The notes: generated by a model from the sequence alone, not told the origin. A stretch of DNA of 64,000 nucleotides from an uncultured Rhodospirillales bacterium (GCA_903828515.1 CAIKMD010000001.1:1-64000); one strand, 5' to 3'. Numbered from the stretch's first letter, positions 28,098 through 38,281 are shown. Program-made: numbers and translations.

Positions 28098-29384
28098 ATG
28101 GTCGGTGGAAGCCTCCCCTCCGGAGAATCCGACGGCGCCGCCCCGGTTCCCGTGGGCGCGCGCCGCGTCGCTGTTTTTACGACTCTTTATCCGAACGACG
28201 TCGCGCCCTCCCATGGCGTCTTCGTCGAAAATCGGCTGCGGCATCTTGTGGCGAGCGGCGCGGTCGCCGCCCGGGTAGTCGCCCCCGTGCCCTATTTCCC
28301 GTCCGCCGCCGCGATCTTCGGCGATTACGCCCGCCATGCCCGGGTGAAGCGTCACGAGACTCGCGCCGGTATCCAAGTCGCGCATCCGCGATATCTGGTC
28401 ATTCCGAAGATCGGCATGCTGTTGACGCCGTTCACGCTGTTTCTCGCCGCGCTCCCGGTCTTGCGCCAGCTGCAACGCGAGGCCGATTTCGATCTCATCG
28501 ACGCGCATTATTTTTACCCCGACGGCATCGCCGCCGCGATGCTCGGCCGGGTTCTGAACAAGCCGGTCACGATTACCGCGCGCGGCACCGACATCAATTA
28601 CATCCCGCGCTATTCGCTGCCGCGCCGGATGATCCTCTGGGCCGCGCGCCAGGCCGCCGGACTCGTCACCGTGAGTGAGGCACTGCGCCGCGAAGTCATG
28701 GCGCTGGGCGTGGCCCCGCACCGCGTACGCACGTTGCGCAACGGCGTCGACCTCACAATGTTCAAGCCGACCGAGCGCGAGGAGACGCGCGCGGCGCTGG
28801 GCCTGAACGGCCCGACATTGCTGTCGGTCGGCCATCTGATCGAGCGCAAAGGCAATGAATTCATCATCGGCGCCTTGCCGCAATTGCCGGGCTACACCCT
28901 GCTGATCGCGGGCGACGGGTCGGAACGCGCGATGCTCGGCGAATTGGCGACCAAACTAGGCGTGAGCGAGCGTGTCCATTTCCTCGGCGTGGTTCCCCAT
29001 GCCGGTTTGGCGCGGCTCTATTCAGCGGCCGATGCGCTGGTCCTCGCCTCGAGCCGCGAAGGCTGGCCCAATGTCTTGCTCGAAGCGATGGCGTGCGGCA
29101 CGCCGGTCGCCGCAACCAATGTCTGGGGCGCGCCCGAAATCGTGTCGTGTCGCGCGGCCGGCGTACTCATGGTCGAGCGGAGCGTCGACGGCGTCGCCGC
29201 CGCGGTCCTGTCCTTGTTCCGCGATCTGCCCGAACGCGACGCGACGCGCCGTTTCGCCGAAGCCTATGGCTGGGACGAAACGACCAAAGGCCAGATCCGA
29301 TTATTCGATGAAGTGGTGGCGGCCCATGCCGCGCGGCCCGCGACGGCCGTGCCGGCATTGCGGCGCAAGAGGGTGTCCGAGTGA
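28098..29384 (+). CDS. GT4-family glycosyltransferase (exopolysaccharide locus)
   Basis: 428 residues from ATG 28098 (a TTG two codons earlier is possible). GT-B fold: the N-terminal acceptor domain has SHGVFVENRLRHL, as in EPS transferases, and a cytosolic membrane-associating face. The C-terminal domain has the donor-binding ASSREGWPNVLLEAMACGTPVAA (E-x7-E motif). It would move an activated sugar onto a lipid-linked acceptor. Its stop overlaps the GTG start of the deacetylase gene (GTGA). Its location opposite the Prs operon places it in exopolysaccharide synthesis. Confidence 0.88.
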   Translation: MVGGSLPSGESDGAAPVPVGARRVAVFTTLYPNDVAPSHGVFVENRLRHLVASGAVAARVVAPVPYFPSAAAIFGDYARHARVKRHETRAGIQVAHPRYLVIPKIGMLLTPFTLFLAALPVLRQLQREADFDLIDAHYFYPDGIAAAMLGRVLNKPVTITARGTDINYIPRYSLPRRMILWAARQAAGLVTVSEALRREVMALGVAPHRVRTLRNGVDLTMFKPTEREETRAALGLNGPTLLSVGHLIERKGNEFIIGALPQLPGYTLLIAGDGSERAMLGELATKLGVSERVHFLGVVPHAGLARLYSAADALVLASSREGWPNVLLEAMACGTPVAATNVWGAPEIVSCRAAGVLMVERSVDGVAAAVLSLFRDLPERDATRRFAEAYGWDETTKGQIRLFDEVVAAHAARPATAVPALRRKRVSE

Positions 29385-30502
29385 TCGAGCGTAATGCGAC
29401 ACGGTCCAAGCTTTCGTCCGAACGGCACGGCGCCGCGCCGGCGCTGCACGCCGTGCCGCCGGCATTGCGCCTGGGCGAACCGGTCAATTTCTTCACCCAG
29501 CGTCTGCAGCCGATTCACTTCGCCGCCGAGACACGGCCGATGTTGCAGGTCATCGTCGACGCCGAAGAGGAATTCGACTGGTCGCAGCCTTTCGACCACC
29601 GCAACGATACGGTGGAAAACATCGCGCATCAGGTTTTGGCGCAGCGCATTTTCGAACGCTACGGGATCAAGCCGACCTATGTCGTCGACTACGCGGTCGC
29701 GAGCCAGGAAAAAGGCTTTGCGCCGTTACGCGCGTTGATGCAGGGCGGCGGCGCCGATATCGGCGCCCATCTGCAGCCCTGGGTCAATCCGCCGTTCGGC
29801 CACGGCATGGACGATCATCATTCCTTCCCCGGCAATCTTGCACCGGAACTGGAACGCGAAAAACTGCGCCAGCTGACCGACGCGATCGAGCTGAATTTCG
29901 GCCAACGTCCGGCGATCTATCGCGCCGGCCGCTATGGGCTGGGGCCATCAAGCTTCGAGATGCTCGACGAGCTTGGCTACGAGATCGATGCCAGCGTGTT
30001 GCCGGGGATCGACCTCGGTGAAAAGAGCGGACCGAATTTCAGCGCCGTCGGGCCGGAGCCGTTCTGGTTCGGTGCCGGTCGCCGCCGTCTCGGCATTCCC
30101 TTGTCGGCCAGCTACACCGGGCTTTTTGCCCACGGGCACCGCGCCCTCGACCGCGTGACCAACTGGAAAATCGTGGAACGCATGCGGCTCAAAGCGGCGG
30201 CATCGCGGCTCGGCCTGTTCGATCGCATGAACCTGTCGCCCGAGGGCTTCACCCTCACCGAGCAGAAGCGCCTCACCCGCACGATGATCGCGCGCGGCCA
30301 ACGCATCTTCACGTTGAGCTATCACAGTCCGTCGCTGCTGCCCGGCTGCACGCCTTACGTGCGCGACGCCGGCGAACTCGACGCGTTCCTCGCAAAGATC
30401 GAGAACTATGTCGTGTGGTTCGGCGGCGAGATCGGCGGCAGCTTCGTCACGCCGTTCGAGATCAAGGCATCCCTCGACCGCGCCGCACCGGGGACGGTCT
30501 GA
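29381..30502 (+). CDS. WalW-like polysaccharide deacetylase family protein
   Basis: 373 residues from GTG 29381, coupled to the glycosyltransferase. The core MLQVIVDAEEEFDW followed by DIGAHLQPW and YRAGRYGLG resembles the carbohydrate-deacetylase (NodB-like) barrel: metal-binding Asp and His residues appear in VDAEEEFDW and IGAHLQPW, and the late TLSYHSPSLLPG block supplies another His. It matches proteins called WalW in alphaproteobacterial EPS clusters, by memory of those proteins. It probably modifies the polymer, but the substrate is unknown. A palindromic element follows its stop. Confidence 0.75.
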   Translation: MIERNATRSKLSSERHGAAPALHAVPPALRLGEPVNFFTQRLQPIHFAAETRPMLQVIVDAEEEFDWSQPFDHRNDTVENIAHQVLAQRIFERYGIKPTYVVDYAVASQEKGFAPLRALMQGGGADIGAHLQPWVNPPFGHGMDDHHSFPGNLAPELEREKLRQLTDAIELNFGQRPAIYRAGRYGLGPSSFEMLDELGYEIDASVLPGIDLGEKSGPNFSAVGPEPFWFGAGRRRLGIPLSASYTGLFAHGHRALDRVTNWKIVERMRLKAAASRLGLFDRMNLSPEGFTLTEQKRLTRTMIARGQRIFTLSYHSPSLLPGCTPYVRDAGELDAFLAKIENYVVWFGGEIGGSFVTPFEIKASLDRAAPGTV

Positions 30503-30516
30503 GCGACGCCCGGCGC

Positions 30517-30568
30517 TAGAGCCCGATCGTCCCGCGTCAAAACGACGCGGGACGTGAATCGGTCTCTA
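30517..30568. repeat. long imperfect palindrome, candidate dispersed intergenic repeat
   Basis: Outer arms TAGAGCCCGAT (30517-30527) and ATCGGTCTCTA (30558-30568) match with one mismatch. The inner arms GTCCCGCGTC (30529-30538) and GACGCGGGAC (30544-30553) are perfect, with loop AAAAC. It lies between convergent genes, 15 bases after the deacetylase stop. No T-run follows, so it is not a classic terminator, although the hairpin could stop or stabilise both transcripts. The right flank continues AATTCAAGAATT, another small palindrome. This has the look of an alphaproteobacterial REP-type element, but no second copy was seen here. Confidence 0.6.
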
Positions 30569-30625
30569 AATTCAAGAATTGAGAGCAAGATCGCATCCGC
30601 CGAGCGTCGTCGAACCTGTCTCCTG

Positions 30626-33409
30626 CTACCTTAATTCCTTCAGATACTGCGTCGCCTGGGCTTTCGCTTCGGCGTCGCCATCGCTGTTGGCGAGCTTGGC
30701 CAGCATCTCGCGGGCATCGCCAACCTTGCCCGTGCGTGAGAGCGCCACGGCGAGGTGGAATTGCACGTTCGCGTCCTGCGGTAGACCATAAGCCGCGGCC
30801 TTGAGATACGGCAGGCCGCCGGCCGCATCACCCTGCGCGACCATCACCCAGCCCAGCGTATCCTCGATCGCCGACGAAAGCGGCGCCAGCGCGTGCGCGC
30901 GTTCGGCCACGGCGCGGGCCTGCGGATTACCCAGCTGGAGATAGCACCAGGCGAGGTTGTCGAGCACGGCCACGTCGTTCGGCGTCTTCGCCGCGAGCTT
31001 CTCGAATTCGGCTTGCGAACCGGCATAGTCCTTGATGCTGAGCAGAAGATCGGCGAGCGCGCGCCGCGCGATCATGCTGTCGGGGTGAGCGGCAAGCCAC
31101 GACTTGAGCGCCTGGGCGCCGCGTGCCGGATCGCCCGCCGATTGCAGAACCAGCGCGTGCTGAACGACGAGGCCTTCGGTCGGTCGGGTTTTTTCCGCTT
31201 CGGCCAATACCGCGCCGGCATCCGCGAGTTTACCCTCGCGCGCCAAAGCGGTGGCGACCCAGAGCGTGGCGGTCGACGGATCGTCGCCCGCGCCGAGCAT
31301 CGATTTGGCGATCGCCTGGGCGGCGGGCAATCCACCGATCTTGTATTCGATCTCGACCAGTTCCTGACGTAAGGCCGGGTTCTGGGCATCGAGCTGAATC
31401 GCGTGACGCATCGCCTCACGGCCGCTCTTCAGATCATTCATGCCGACCAGCGAGGCCGCCAGGCGCTCAAACATCGCCGGCGATTTGGGACTGACCTCGG
31501 TCGCGCGGCGATAGGTCGCCACGGCACCGGTGACATCACCCGAGCCGATCTGGATCCGGCCCATCAGGTCGAGCACGTCGAGATTGTTGGGGACGCGCGC
31601 CATGACGTTGCGCATCACGGTGATCGCGTTGTTCCAATCTTTTTGCGCGGCATAGAGATTGGCGAGACGGAGCACCGGCGACGGGTCGTCGGGAGCGGCA
31701 TTCGCCGCCTGTTTCAGCGCATCGACCGCGCCGGCAAAATCGCGCTGACCCAAAGCCAGGTTCGAAAGCGAGAGCCAGCTTGTCGTATCCGCGGGATTGC
31801 GCCGGACCATGTCGCGATAGGTCGCGATCGCTTCTTCGGTGCGGCCCTGGGCGATATAGACCTCGGCAAGGTTATGACCGACCACCGCGAATTCCGGATG
31901 GGCGCGGTAGATATCGGCGAAAACCTTTTCGGCACCCGGAAGATCGGGCTTCGACACCAAGGCGAGGCCGAGAAGATTGGCGGCCACCGGATTGTCGGGA
32001 TTGGACTTCACATAAGCCTGCGCATGCGCGACCGCCTCGGGAATATGGTGCGCGCGGAGATCGGCCATGACCAGAGCCGGGCCGGCGATGTCGGCGCCGC
32101 CGCTCTGTTGGAAGACCTGCTGGAGCTGCGCGATCGCATCGTCGGTCTGACCCGCGGCGAAGCGCGTGTTCGCGAGCTGGGTCTGCATCGCCAGACTGGT
32201 GCCGGCGGGGTTGGCATGCGCGAGGGCCTGCGCGGCCTTGTCGTTCTTGCCCATCGCCAGATAGGTATTTGCCAAGAGGACCCAGGCCGCGCTGTCGTCG
32301 GGCGTCACCTGCACCAGGGCCTCGAGATATTTCGCGGCGCGCTCGGGCGCTCCCTTGCGGGTCGCGATCTCGGCGACGAGCTTGGTCGCCATCGGATTGT
32401 TGGGCACCCGTCCGAGGAATTTCGAGAGATTGTCCTCGGCTTCGGACAGTTTGTTCTGCGAGACCTCGACCTGGCCCAACAGCAGCCAGCCGGCCGGGAA
32501 ATCGCGGAACTTCGGCGCCAGTTTTTGCAGCCGGGCGCTCGCCTGATCGAGACGATTCTGGCGCGCGTCGATCAGCGCCTGAAGATAGTTCGCTTCGAAA
32601 TCATCGGGCGATTGCTGCAGGATGACGCCGACTTCCTGGCGCGCGACATCGAGCTGGTTCTTCGCCACCAGCAAATTGACGCGGCTGATATGCGCGGTGA
32701 CGTTTTGCGGTTCGCGCGAGAGCACGTCGTTGACATAGGCCAGCGCGCCGTCGAAATCGTTGCGGAGCCGCAACACGTCGGCCTTGCCGATTTCGGCGTG
32801 ACCATCCTTGGGATCGATCGCGAGCGCCTGATCGACCTGCTGTTCGGCTTCCGGAACCTTGTTTTGCGACAAATAGAGCCGCGCCATGCCGAGCTTCGGC
32901 CCGACCGTCTTCGGGTCGAGCTTCAGCGCGTCCTGCATCAGCGGTTCGGCCTGCGGCAATTGATGCAGGCTGATATAGGCGTGACCGCGATAGAGACGAA
33001 CCGCGCTTTCCTCGGCCGGCGGCCGCGAGCCGGCCGGCACGTCCCGAAGCAGGATATCGAACTTGCCCTCACGCAACAGCGCTTCGGCAAGCAGCGGCGC
33101 GACTTTGCCTTCCTCGGCGCCGCGCTGCGCGGCGGTCCGCGCTTCCGCTTCGGCCGCGGAGATGTTCGAGATCAGGAGATAGATCTTCGCGAGCTGCAGA
33201 TGGATGTCCGCGTTTTCGGGTGCAGCGCGCGCGGCATTGCGCAATTCGATCGCGGCCCCGCGCAGATCGCCCTTCGCCGACAGCGCCTGCGCGTTCTGAA
33301 GATAGCTTTCGGCATCGGAGGCCTGGGCCGCATGCGGCGTGGAAGCCGCCACGCCGAAGACCAGAACCAGCGCCAGGGCCCACATCCAATTCGTGCGAGA
33401 TTCGCTCAT
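30626..33409 (-). CDS. prsT: TPR-repeat protein PrsT (PEP-CTERM/XrtA system type)
   Basis: 927 residues. A signal peptide (1-30, ending AAQASD) is followed by about 20 tetratricopeptide repeats over almost the whole length. Size, export signal and order next to PrsR/PrsK match PrsT of the PEP-CTERM exosortase/exopolysaccharide systems. TPR proteins of this type scaffold periplasmic or outer-membrane steps of polymer export. It is last in the operon; its gene follows prsR by 44 bases with no visible terminator. Confidence 0.85.
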   Translation of the reverse strand: MSESRTNWMWALALVLVFGVAASTPHAAQASDAESYLQNAQALSAKGDLRGAAIELRNAARAAPENADIHLQLAKIYLLISNISAAEAEARTAAQRGAEEGKVAPLLAEALLREGKFDILLRDVPAGSRPPAEESAVRLYRGHAYISLHQLPQAEPLMQDALKLDPKTVGPKLGMARLYLSQNKVPEAEQQVDQALAIDPKDGHAEIGKADVLRLRNDFDGALAYVNDVLSREPQNVTAHISRVNLLVAKNQLDVARQEVGVILQQSPDDFEANYLQALIDARQNRLDQASARLQKLAPKFRDFPAGWLLLGQVEVSQNKLSEAEDNLSKFLGRVPNNPMATKLVAEIATRKGAPERAAKYLEALVQVTPDDSAAWVLLANTYLAMGKNDKAAQALAHANPAGTSLAMQTQLANTRFAAGQTDDAIAQLQQVFQQSGGADIAGPALVMADLRAHHIPEAVAHAQAYVKSNPDNPVAANLLGLALVSKPDLPGAEKVFADIYRAHPEFAVVGHNLAEVYIAQGRTEEAIATYRDMVRRNPADTTSWLSLSNLALGQRDFAGAVDALKQAANAAPDDPSPVLRLANLYAAQKDWNNAITVMRNVMARVPNNLDVLDLMGRIQIGSGDVTGAVATYRRATEVSPKSPAMFERLAASLVGMNDLKSGREAMRHAIQLDAQNPALRQELVEIEYKIGGLPAAQAIAKSMLGAGDDPSTATLWVATALAREGKLADAGAVLAEAEKTRPTEGLVVQHALVLQSAGDPARGAQALKSWLAAHPDSMIARRALADLLLSIKDYAGSQAEFEKLAAKTPNDVAVLDNLAWCYLQLGNPQARAVAERAHALAPLSSAIEDTLGWVMVAQGDAAGGLPYLKAAAYGLPQDANVQFHLAVALSRTGKVGDAREMLAKLANSDGDAEAKAQATQYLKELR

Positions 33410-33453
33410 ATTGACCGTCCTTATCCGGTAAAGCCGGAGTTACAAAAAATCGT

Positions 33454-34815
33454 TCAGGAAACGACGTTGAGACCGAGGCCTTCGAGCAGGCCGTAGAGAG
33501 TCGGACGGCTGATGCCCAAAAGCTTGGCCGCGCGCGAGAGATTGCCATTGGTCTGTGCCAGCGCCATCTGCACGACCCCGCGTTCGGCGCGGGAACGTGC
33601 CTCGCGCAGATCGAGCGAGCCATAGGGCAAGGCGGCCGGCGCCAGTTCGAGATCGGCAGGCGAGATCGTGACGCCGTCGGCCATGACGACCGCGCGCTTC
33701 ACCCGGTTCTCGAGTTCGCGGACGTTGCCGCGCCACGGATGGGTCGCGATGGCGGCCAGCGCGTCGGAGCCGAATCCGTTGAGCTTGCGGTCGAACTGGG
33801 CGTTGAACTTCTTGAGAAAGTAATTCGCCAGCAGAACCGCGTCGCCTTCGCGGTCGCGCAACGGCGGGACCAGCATGCGAATCTCGTTCAGGCGATAATA
33901 GAGATCCTCGCGGAACCGGCCGGCGCTCATCAGGTTGTCGAGGTCCTGGTTTGTCGCGCAGACGATGCGCACATCGACCTGGATCGGCTTGTGACCGCCG
34001 ATCCGTTCGATGACCTGATCCTGAAGAAAGCGCAACAGCTTGACCTGCATCGGCGCCGGCACGTCGCCGATTTCATCGAGGAACAGCGTGCCCTGGTGGG
34101 CGCTTTCGATCTTGCCGATGGTCTGCTTGACCGCGCCGGTGAAGGCGCCGCGTTCGTGACCGAACAATTCGCTTTCGAGCAGGGTCTCCGGAATCGCGGC
34201 GCAATTGATCGCCACGAACGGCTTTTTGGCGCGATGGCTCAGGCGATGAATCGCATGCGCCAGGACCTCCTTGCCGGTACCGCTTTCGCCGAGCAGAAGC
34301 ACGGCGACGTCGGTCGGCGAAATTTTCTCGACCGTGCGCAAAACCCGGGTCATCTGGGGACTCGACGCGACGATCCCATCGACCGGCGAGCGCGGCGCCA
34401 GATCCATCAGACGGCGGTTTTCGAACTCGATATCGGAGAGCTTGGCCGCGCGTTCGATCATGTGGCGCAGCACGTCGATATCGACCGGTTTGCGATAGAA
34501 ATCGTAAGCGCCGAGCGCGATCGTGCGCAGGGCAATCTCATGGCTCTCGGCGCCGGTCGCGATGATGACTTTAGTCTCGGGCGCCAGCGACAGAATCGCC
34601 TCGAGCGTGGCGAGGCCCTCCGCCGTGCCCTGCGCATCTGGCGGCAAGCCCAGATCGAGCACCACGACCGAAGGCCGCACGCGGCGGAATTCGGCAATCC
34701 CATCCTCGCGGTTGCCGGCTGTGGTGACCTCGAACTCGTCGAGCGCCCAGCGCATCTGGCGAACCAGACCTTCGTCGTCCTCGATCAGGAGGACCGGAAT
34801 TTTCATGTCTTTCAT
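33454..34815 (-). CDS. prsR: sigma54-dependent response regulator PrsR
   Basis: 453 residues from the ATG at 34813-34815 (MKDMKIP); a further ATG at 34806 is possible. Domains: receiver (1-120) with phospho-acceptor Asp54; AAA+ domain with GESGTGKE (176-183), GAFTGA (223-228, the sigma54 contact loop) and Walker [11 protein letters not shown]; and a Fis-type helix-turn-helix ([18 protein letters not shown]) at the end. It should activate sigma54 promoters when phosphorylated by PrsK. It overlaps nothing but starts five bases after prsK ends. Confidence 0.9.
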   Translation of the reverse strand: MKDMKIPVLLIEDDEGLVRQMRWALDEFEVTTAGNREDGIAEFRRVRPSVVVLDLGLPPDAQGTAEGLATLEAILSLAPETKVIIATGAESHEIALRTIALGAYDFYRKPVDIDVLRHMIERAAKLSDIEFENRRLMDLAPRSPVDGIVASSPQMTRVLRTVEKISPTDVAVLLLGESGTGKEVLAHAIHRLSHRAKKPFVAINCAAIPETLLESELFGHERGAFTGAVKQTIGKIESAHQGTLFLDEIGDVPAPMQVKLLRFLQDQVIERIGGHKPIQVDVRIVCATNQDLDNLMSAGRFREDLYYRLNEIRMLVPPLRDREGDAVLLANYFLKKFNAQFDRKLNGFGSDALAAIATHPWRGNVRELENRVKRAVVMADGVTISPADLELAPAALPYGSLDLREARSRAERGVVQMALAQTNGNLSRAAKLLGISRPTLYGLLEGLGLNVVS

Positions 34816-34819
34816 CGCA

Positions 34820-36865
34820 TCACGCGGCCGTCGAAACGGCCCCTTCTTTTGCAAGAGGTAGAACGATGCGCATGGTGGTCCCTACGCCGGGGGCACTGAT
34901 CACTTCGAGTTCGCCGCCCGCCGCGCGCACCCATTCGCGCGTCTGGTAGGCACCGATTCCGTAGCCGTCCGATTTGGTCGACCGGAACGGGCGGAAAAGC
35001 TGTTCATGAATGAAGGCCACATCCATGCCCTCGCCCTCGTCGGCAATGTCGATGACGAGATGACCGTCGCGGCGATACGCCGTCAGCGAAATCGTGGCCC
35101 CACGCGGGGACGCCTCGATCGCGTTGTCGAGGAGATGGGTAAGGACCGAGCCCAACCGTTCGGAATCGACGCGCACGCGCGCCGTGCCGCATTCGAGCGC
35201 GGTTTGTATCGGCGTTCCGTCGCTGCCTCGGGTCTGGGCAATCGCGCGAATCACCGGCACCGGATCGATGGCCGGCACGGCAAATTCCTCGGCGACCTCA
35301 TTGTCGCGCAACTGTTGCAGCAGATCGTTGAGCCGGGTCACCGAATGCTCGATGGTACGGAAGGCATCGACACGAAAGGACGGGTCGTCACCATGGCGCT
35401 TTGCGTTGACCACGACGAGGCGAAGCTGGGCAGCCAGATTCTTGATGTCGTGGGCGACGAAGGCGAACCGCTTGGCGTAATCCTGCAGCCGGCGTGAATC
35501 GATGAGTTGTTTCGCCAAACGTTCTTCGGCGATGTAGCTCGCGGCCTGACGCGCCAGGGCACGCAGCAGCTCGAAGCTTTCCCAATTGAGGTCGGCCCGC
35601 GCGCGCGACGGTACCAGAGTGATGAAGCCGATCATCTGGCCTTGCGCCGACAGCGGCACCGCAAGCCAGCAATCGCCCAGCGCCGGGTAGGCACGGCCTT
35701 TATGAAATTCCTGAATCCAGTTGCCGCCGCGAAAGCCGCGCGCGAAAGCGCCGTTTCGGGGTTCGACCGCGTCTGCCGGCAAACGCGTATTCCACACCGC
35801 AACCGGCACGAAACCCGCCTCGGCACCTCCGCTTTCGGACATCAGCCACAGCGCACCCGCTGGGCTGTCGACGATCTCGGCAACGCCTTCGATCACCCGC
35901 TGTCGCAGGTCTTGGCCTTCGTCGCGGCCCGACAGACGGTCGATGAAGCGCATCCACTCGTCGCGATAGTCGTAGCGCAGCGCGAAGAAATTTCGCGACA
36001 CCAGATATTTGAGCCGCGCCTTGACGCTGCCCGAGGAGAGGACGGTCGCAAGCACCAGAAGGCTGCCGAAGAGAGTCGCGATTTCGACCACCTGCCACCA
36101 ACCGCCGGTATCCCGCAGAAGGGTGGAAACCACGACCACGCAGACCAGGAAGATGCCGCTCGCGACCAGCGTCAGCGCATGAAGCGCGACCCGATGCGAG
36201 ACGTGAATATGGAGATGCCAATCGCGATTGCGCGCCAGCGTCAGCGCCAGGAAGGGCACGACCAGCGCATCGATCGCCGGCTGCACTTCGGCGAAAACAT
36301 CGCTGATTCGTCCGAACAGCAGGGCGTCGGAATAGAGGAAGAGCCGATAGGTGAAGAACCCACCGAGGCCGATGCACAGCGGAATCACGTTCCACAGGCC
36401 CTTGGCCGCCGTATTGCGGTAGAGATTTTCGATCAGCAACAGCCCGATGATCGTCAAGCTCTCGCGACCGATGATCTGCGAGGTCGCGAGCACGCCCGAA
36501 CCGCCGAGATAGGTTGCATCGTTCAGCAGCACGGCGGCGCCGGCGGCAAGCGCGGCAAACCCCGCCAGGACATGAAGGCGCGGATCGAAGCGTTGCGCCA
36601 TGCTGGGTGCCAGCAACAATTCCAGGAAGACGATCCAGGCGAGGGTTTCGCCGGTTTCCAACAGGGACGGTATTCCCTTAACGCCGAAATCGGCCATCAG
36701 GCCGAACTGGGCGCCGAGCAGGGTAGCGCACCACAGGCAGGCGAGTACGCAGGCCGCGACCACGACCTGACCTTCCCGATTGGGCCGGCCGTGCCACAGG
36801 GTCAGCAGGAGGAGAGCGGCAAACGAGACAATGCCGGCTGAGGTGGAGAAGGTGCCGATGCTCAT
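34820..36865 (-). CDS. prsK: membrane histidine kinase PrsK (PEP-CTERM/XrtA system type)
   Basis: 681 residues: about eight hydrophobic segments (1-280), a GAF domain (about 320-445), an H-box FVAHDIKN with His472, and a HATPase domain (N box DNAIEASP, G boxes DEGEGMD and GYGIGAY). The large multi-helix input followed by GAF is the PrsK layout. It would sense an envelope or intracellular cue and phosphorylate PrsR. Its gene lies four bases after the sugar transferase gene, so the two share a transcript. Confidence 0.9.
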   Translation of the reverse strand: MSIGTFSTSAGIVSFAALLLLTLWHGRPNREGQVVVAACVLACLWCATLLGAQFGLMADFGVKGIPSLLETGETLAWIVFLELLLAPSMAQRFDPRLHVLAGFAALAAGAAVLLNDATYLGGSGVLATSQIIGRESLTIIGLLLIENLYRNTAAKGLWNVIPLCIGLGGFFTYRLFLYSDALLFGRISDVFAEVQPAIDALVVPFLALTLARNRDWHLHIHVSHRVALHALTLVASGIFLVCVVVVSTLLRDTGGWWQVVEIATLFGSLLVLATVLSSGSVKARLKYLVSRNFFALRYDYRDEWMRFIDRLSGRDEGQDLRQRVIEGVAEIVDSPAGALWLMSESGGAEAGFVPVAVWNTRLPADAVEPRNGAFARGFRGGNWIQEFHKGRAYPALGDCWLAVPLSAQGQMIGFITLVPSRARADLNWESFELLRALARQAASYIAEERLAKQLIDSRRLQDYAKRFAFVAHDIKNLAAQLRLVVVNAKRHGDDPSFRVDAFRTIEHSVTRLNDLLQQLRDNEVAEEFAVPAIDPVPVIRAIAQTRGSDGTPIQTALECGTARVRVDSERLGSVLTHLLDNAIEASPRGATISLTAYRRDGHLVIDIADEGEGMDVAFIHEQLFRPFRSTKSDGYGIGAYQTREWVRAAGGELEVISAPGVGTTMRIVLPLAKEGAVSTAA

Positions 36866-36868
36866 GGG

Positions 36869-38281
36869 TTAGCGGGCACCTTCGCGGAACAGGATGACCC
36901 GCACGGTGTGGACGAGGATGACCACATCGAGGAAAAGCGTCCGGTTTTTGACGTAATAAAGGTCGTAGGCGAGCTTGTGCTTCGCGTCTTCGAGCGAGGC
37001 GCCGTAGGGGTAATTGACCTGGGCCCAGCCGGTGATACCGGGTTTCACCGCGTGACGCTCGGCATAGAAGGGAATGTCGCGGGTGAGCTGCTCGACGAAG
37101 AACGGGCGCTCCGGCCGGGGACCGACAAAGCTCATATCGCCGCGCAGGACGTTGAAGAGTTGCGGCAGCTCGTCGACGCGAATTTTACGAATCACCGAGC
37201 CGACGCGGGTGACGCGGGGATCGACCGCGGTTGCCCATTGCGGGGTGCCGTCTTTTTCGGCGTCATCGCGCATCGAGCAGAACTTGAATGCGGTGAAGGG
37301 CTTGCCGCCGAGACCGACGCGCTCCTGGCGATAGAGAATGGGGCCCGGGCTTTCGACCCGAACCGCGATCGCGGCGATCACGATCAGCGGCAGCGAGAAA
37401 ATCAGCAGGCCCATGGCCGAGACGATATCGAACGCGCGCTTGAACGCGGCGTTGATCGGGCTCAGCCGGAATCCGTCGGAATAGATCAGCCAACTCGGCT
37501 GCAACGATTCGATTTCGAGGCGACCGTTCTCGCGTTCCCAGAAGGTCAGGTAGTCGACGACGTTGATGCCCTCGACCTTGCAGTGGAGGAGCTGTCCCAA
37601 GGGCATGCCGCGGCGTTCGTCGGTCGCAACCACGACCTCGCGCGCGCCGAGTTCGCGCGCGTAATGCGCCAGCGCGTACTCGTCCTTGGTCCGATCGAGA
37701 TCCAGCGGCGCGCCCATGACGAGGCGCAGATCGCCGCAGGCATGAACGAAGGCCTTGGGCACGAAATAGCGTTTGGTCCCCTGCTCGACCAGCCGCGCGA
37801 TCCGCGCGGCGCGGACGCCGGTGCCGACCACGACGACCGGACGGCGAAAGAGGTCCGAATCGGAAACCTTGAGGAACACCATGCGGGTCACGAGCACACA
37901 GCTCATCCACGCGAAGGCGACTTTCAGGAACAGAAGCGACCAGCCGTCGCTGGGGCTGATCAGGAAATTGCGACCGACGAGAACGACGACCGCCGCCAGC
38001 GGGGTGACCAGAGCCAGAGCCATCACGGTCTTGATGACCATGACGCGCCGGTCGAGGAAGACATCGTAGTTGTAGAGACCGACCGCCATCATCGCGACGC
38101 CGGCGATCAAGGAGAGACCGAGCGCGAAACGCGCCTGTACCGCGTGCAGGCCGGCCTGGAGAAATTCCTGGGGAACGATCGGGGGCGCCACGAAATAGAC
38201 CGCGGCCGCCACCAACAAGACTTCGGCAATCCCCAACAGGACCGCCGGAACGGGAATGAAATGCCCGAAAATGCGCAACAT
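36869..38281 (-). CDS. polyprenyl-phosphate sugar-1-phosphate transferase (EpsB-type)
   Basis: 470 residues from the ATG at 38279-38281; the longer frame upstream is not membrane-like. Four to five N-terminal helices, a central CoA-binding-like Rossmann part (about 140-270) and a C-terminal bacterial sugar transferase domain (about 275-470, with FKFCSMRDDAEKDG, RKIRVDELPQLFNVLRGD, GPRPERPFF and GITGWAQVNYPYG). It starts the polymer by loading the first sugar phosphate onto undecaprenyl phosphate. As first gene of the Prs operon it links EPS synthesis to the PrsK/PrsR pair. Confidence 0.9.
   Translation of the reverse strand: MLRIFGHFIPVPAVLLGIAEVLLVAAAVYFVAPPIVPQEFLQAGLHAVQARFALGLSLIAGVAMMAVGLYNYDVFLDRRVMVIKTVMALALVTPLAAVVVLVGRNFLISPSDGWSLLFLKVAFAWMSCVLVTRMVFLKVSDSDLFRRPVVVVGTGVRAARIARLVEQGTKRYFVPKAFVHACGDLRLVMGAPLDLDRTKDEYALAHYARELGAREVVVATDERRGMPLGQLLHCKVEGINVVDYLTFWERENGRLEIESLQPSWLIYSDGFRLSPINAAFKRAFDIVSAMGLLIFSLPLIVIAAIAVRVESPGPILYRQERVGLGGKPFTAFKFCSMRDDAEKDGTPQWATAVDPRVTRVGSVIRKIRVDELPQLFNVLRGDMSFVGPRPERPFFVEQLTRDIPFYAERHAVKPGITGWAQVNYPYGASLEDAKHKLAYDLYYVKNRTLFLDVVILVHTVRVILFREGAR

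Noticed and set aside
31403-33496. 697-codon open frame opposite prsT
   Set aside because: It mirrors the TPR protein on the other strand. No start signal or family feature, and the same bias keeps such frames open elsewhere in the window.
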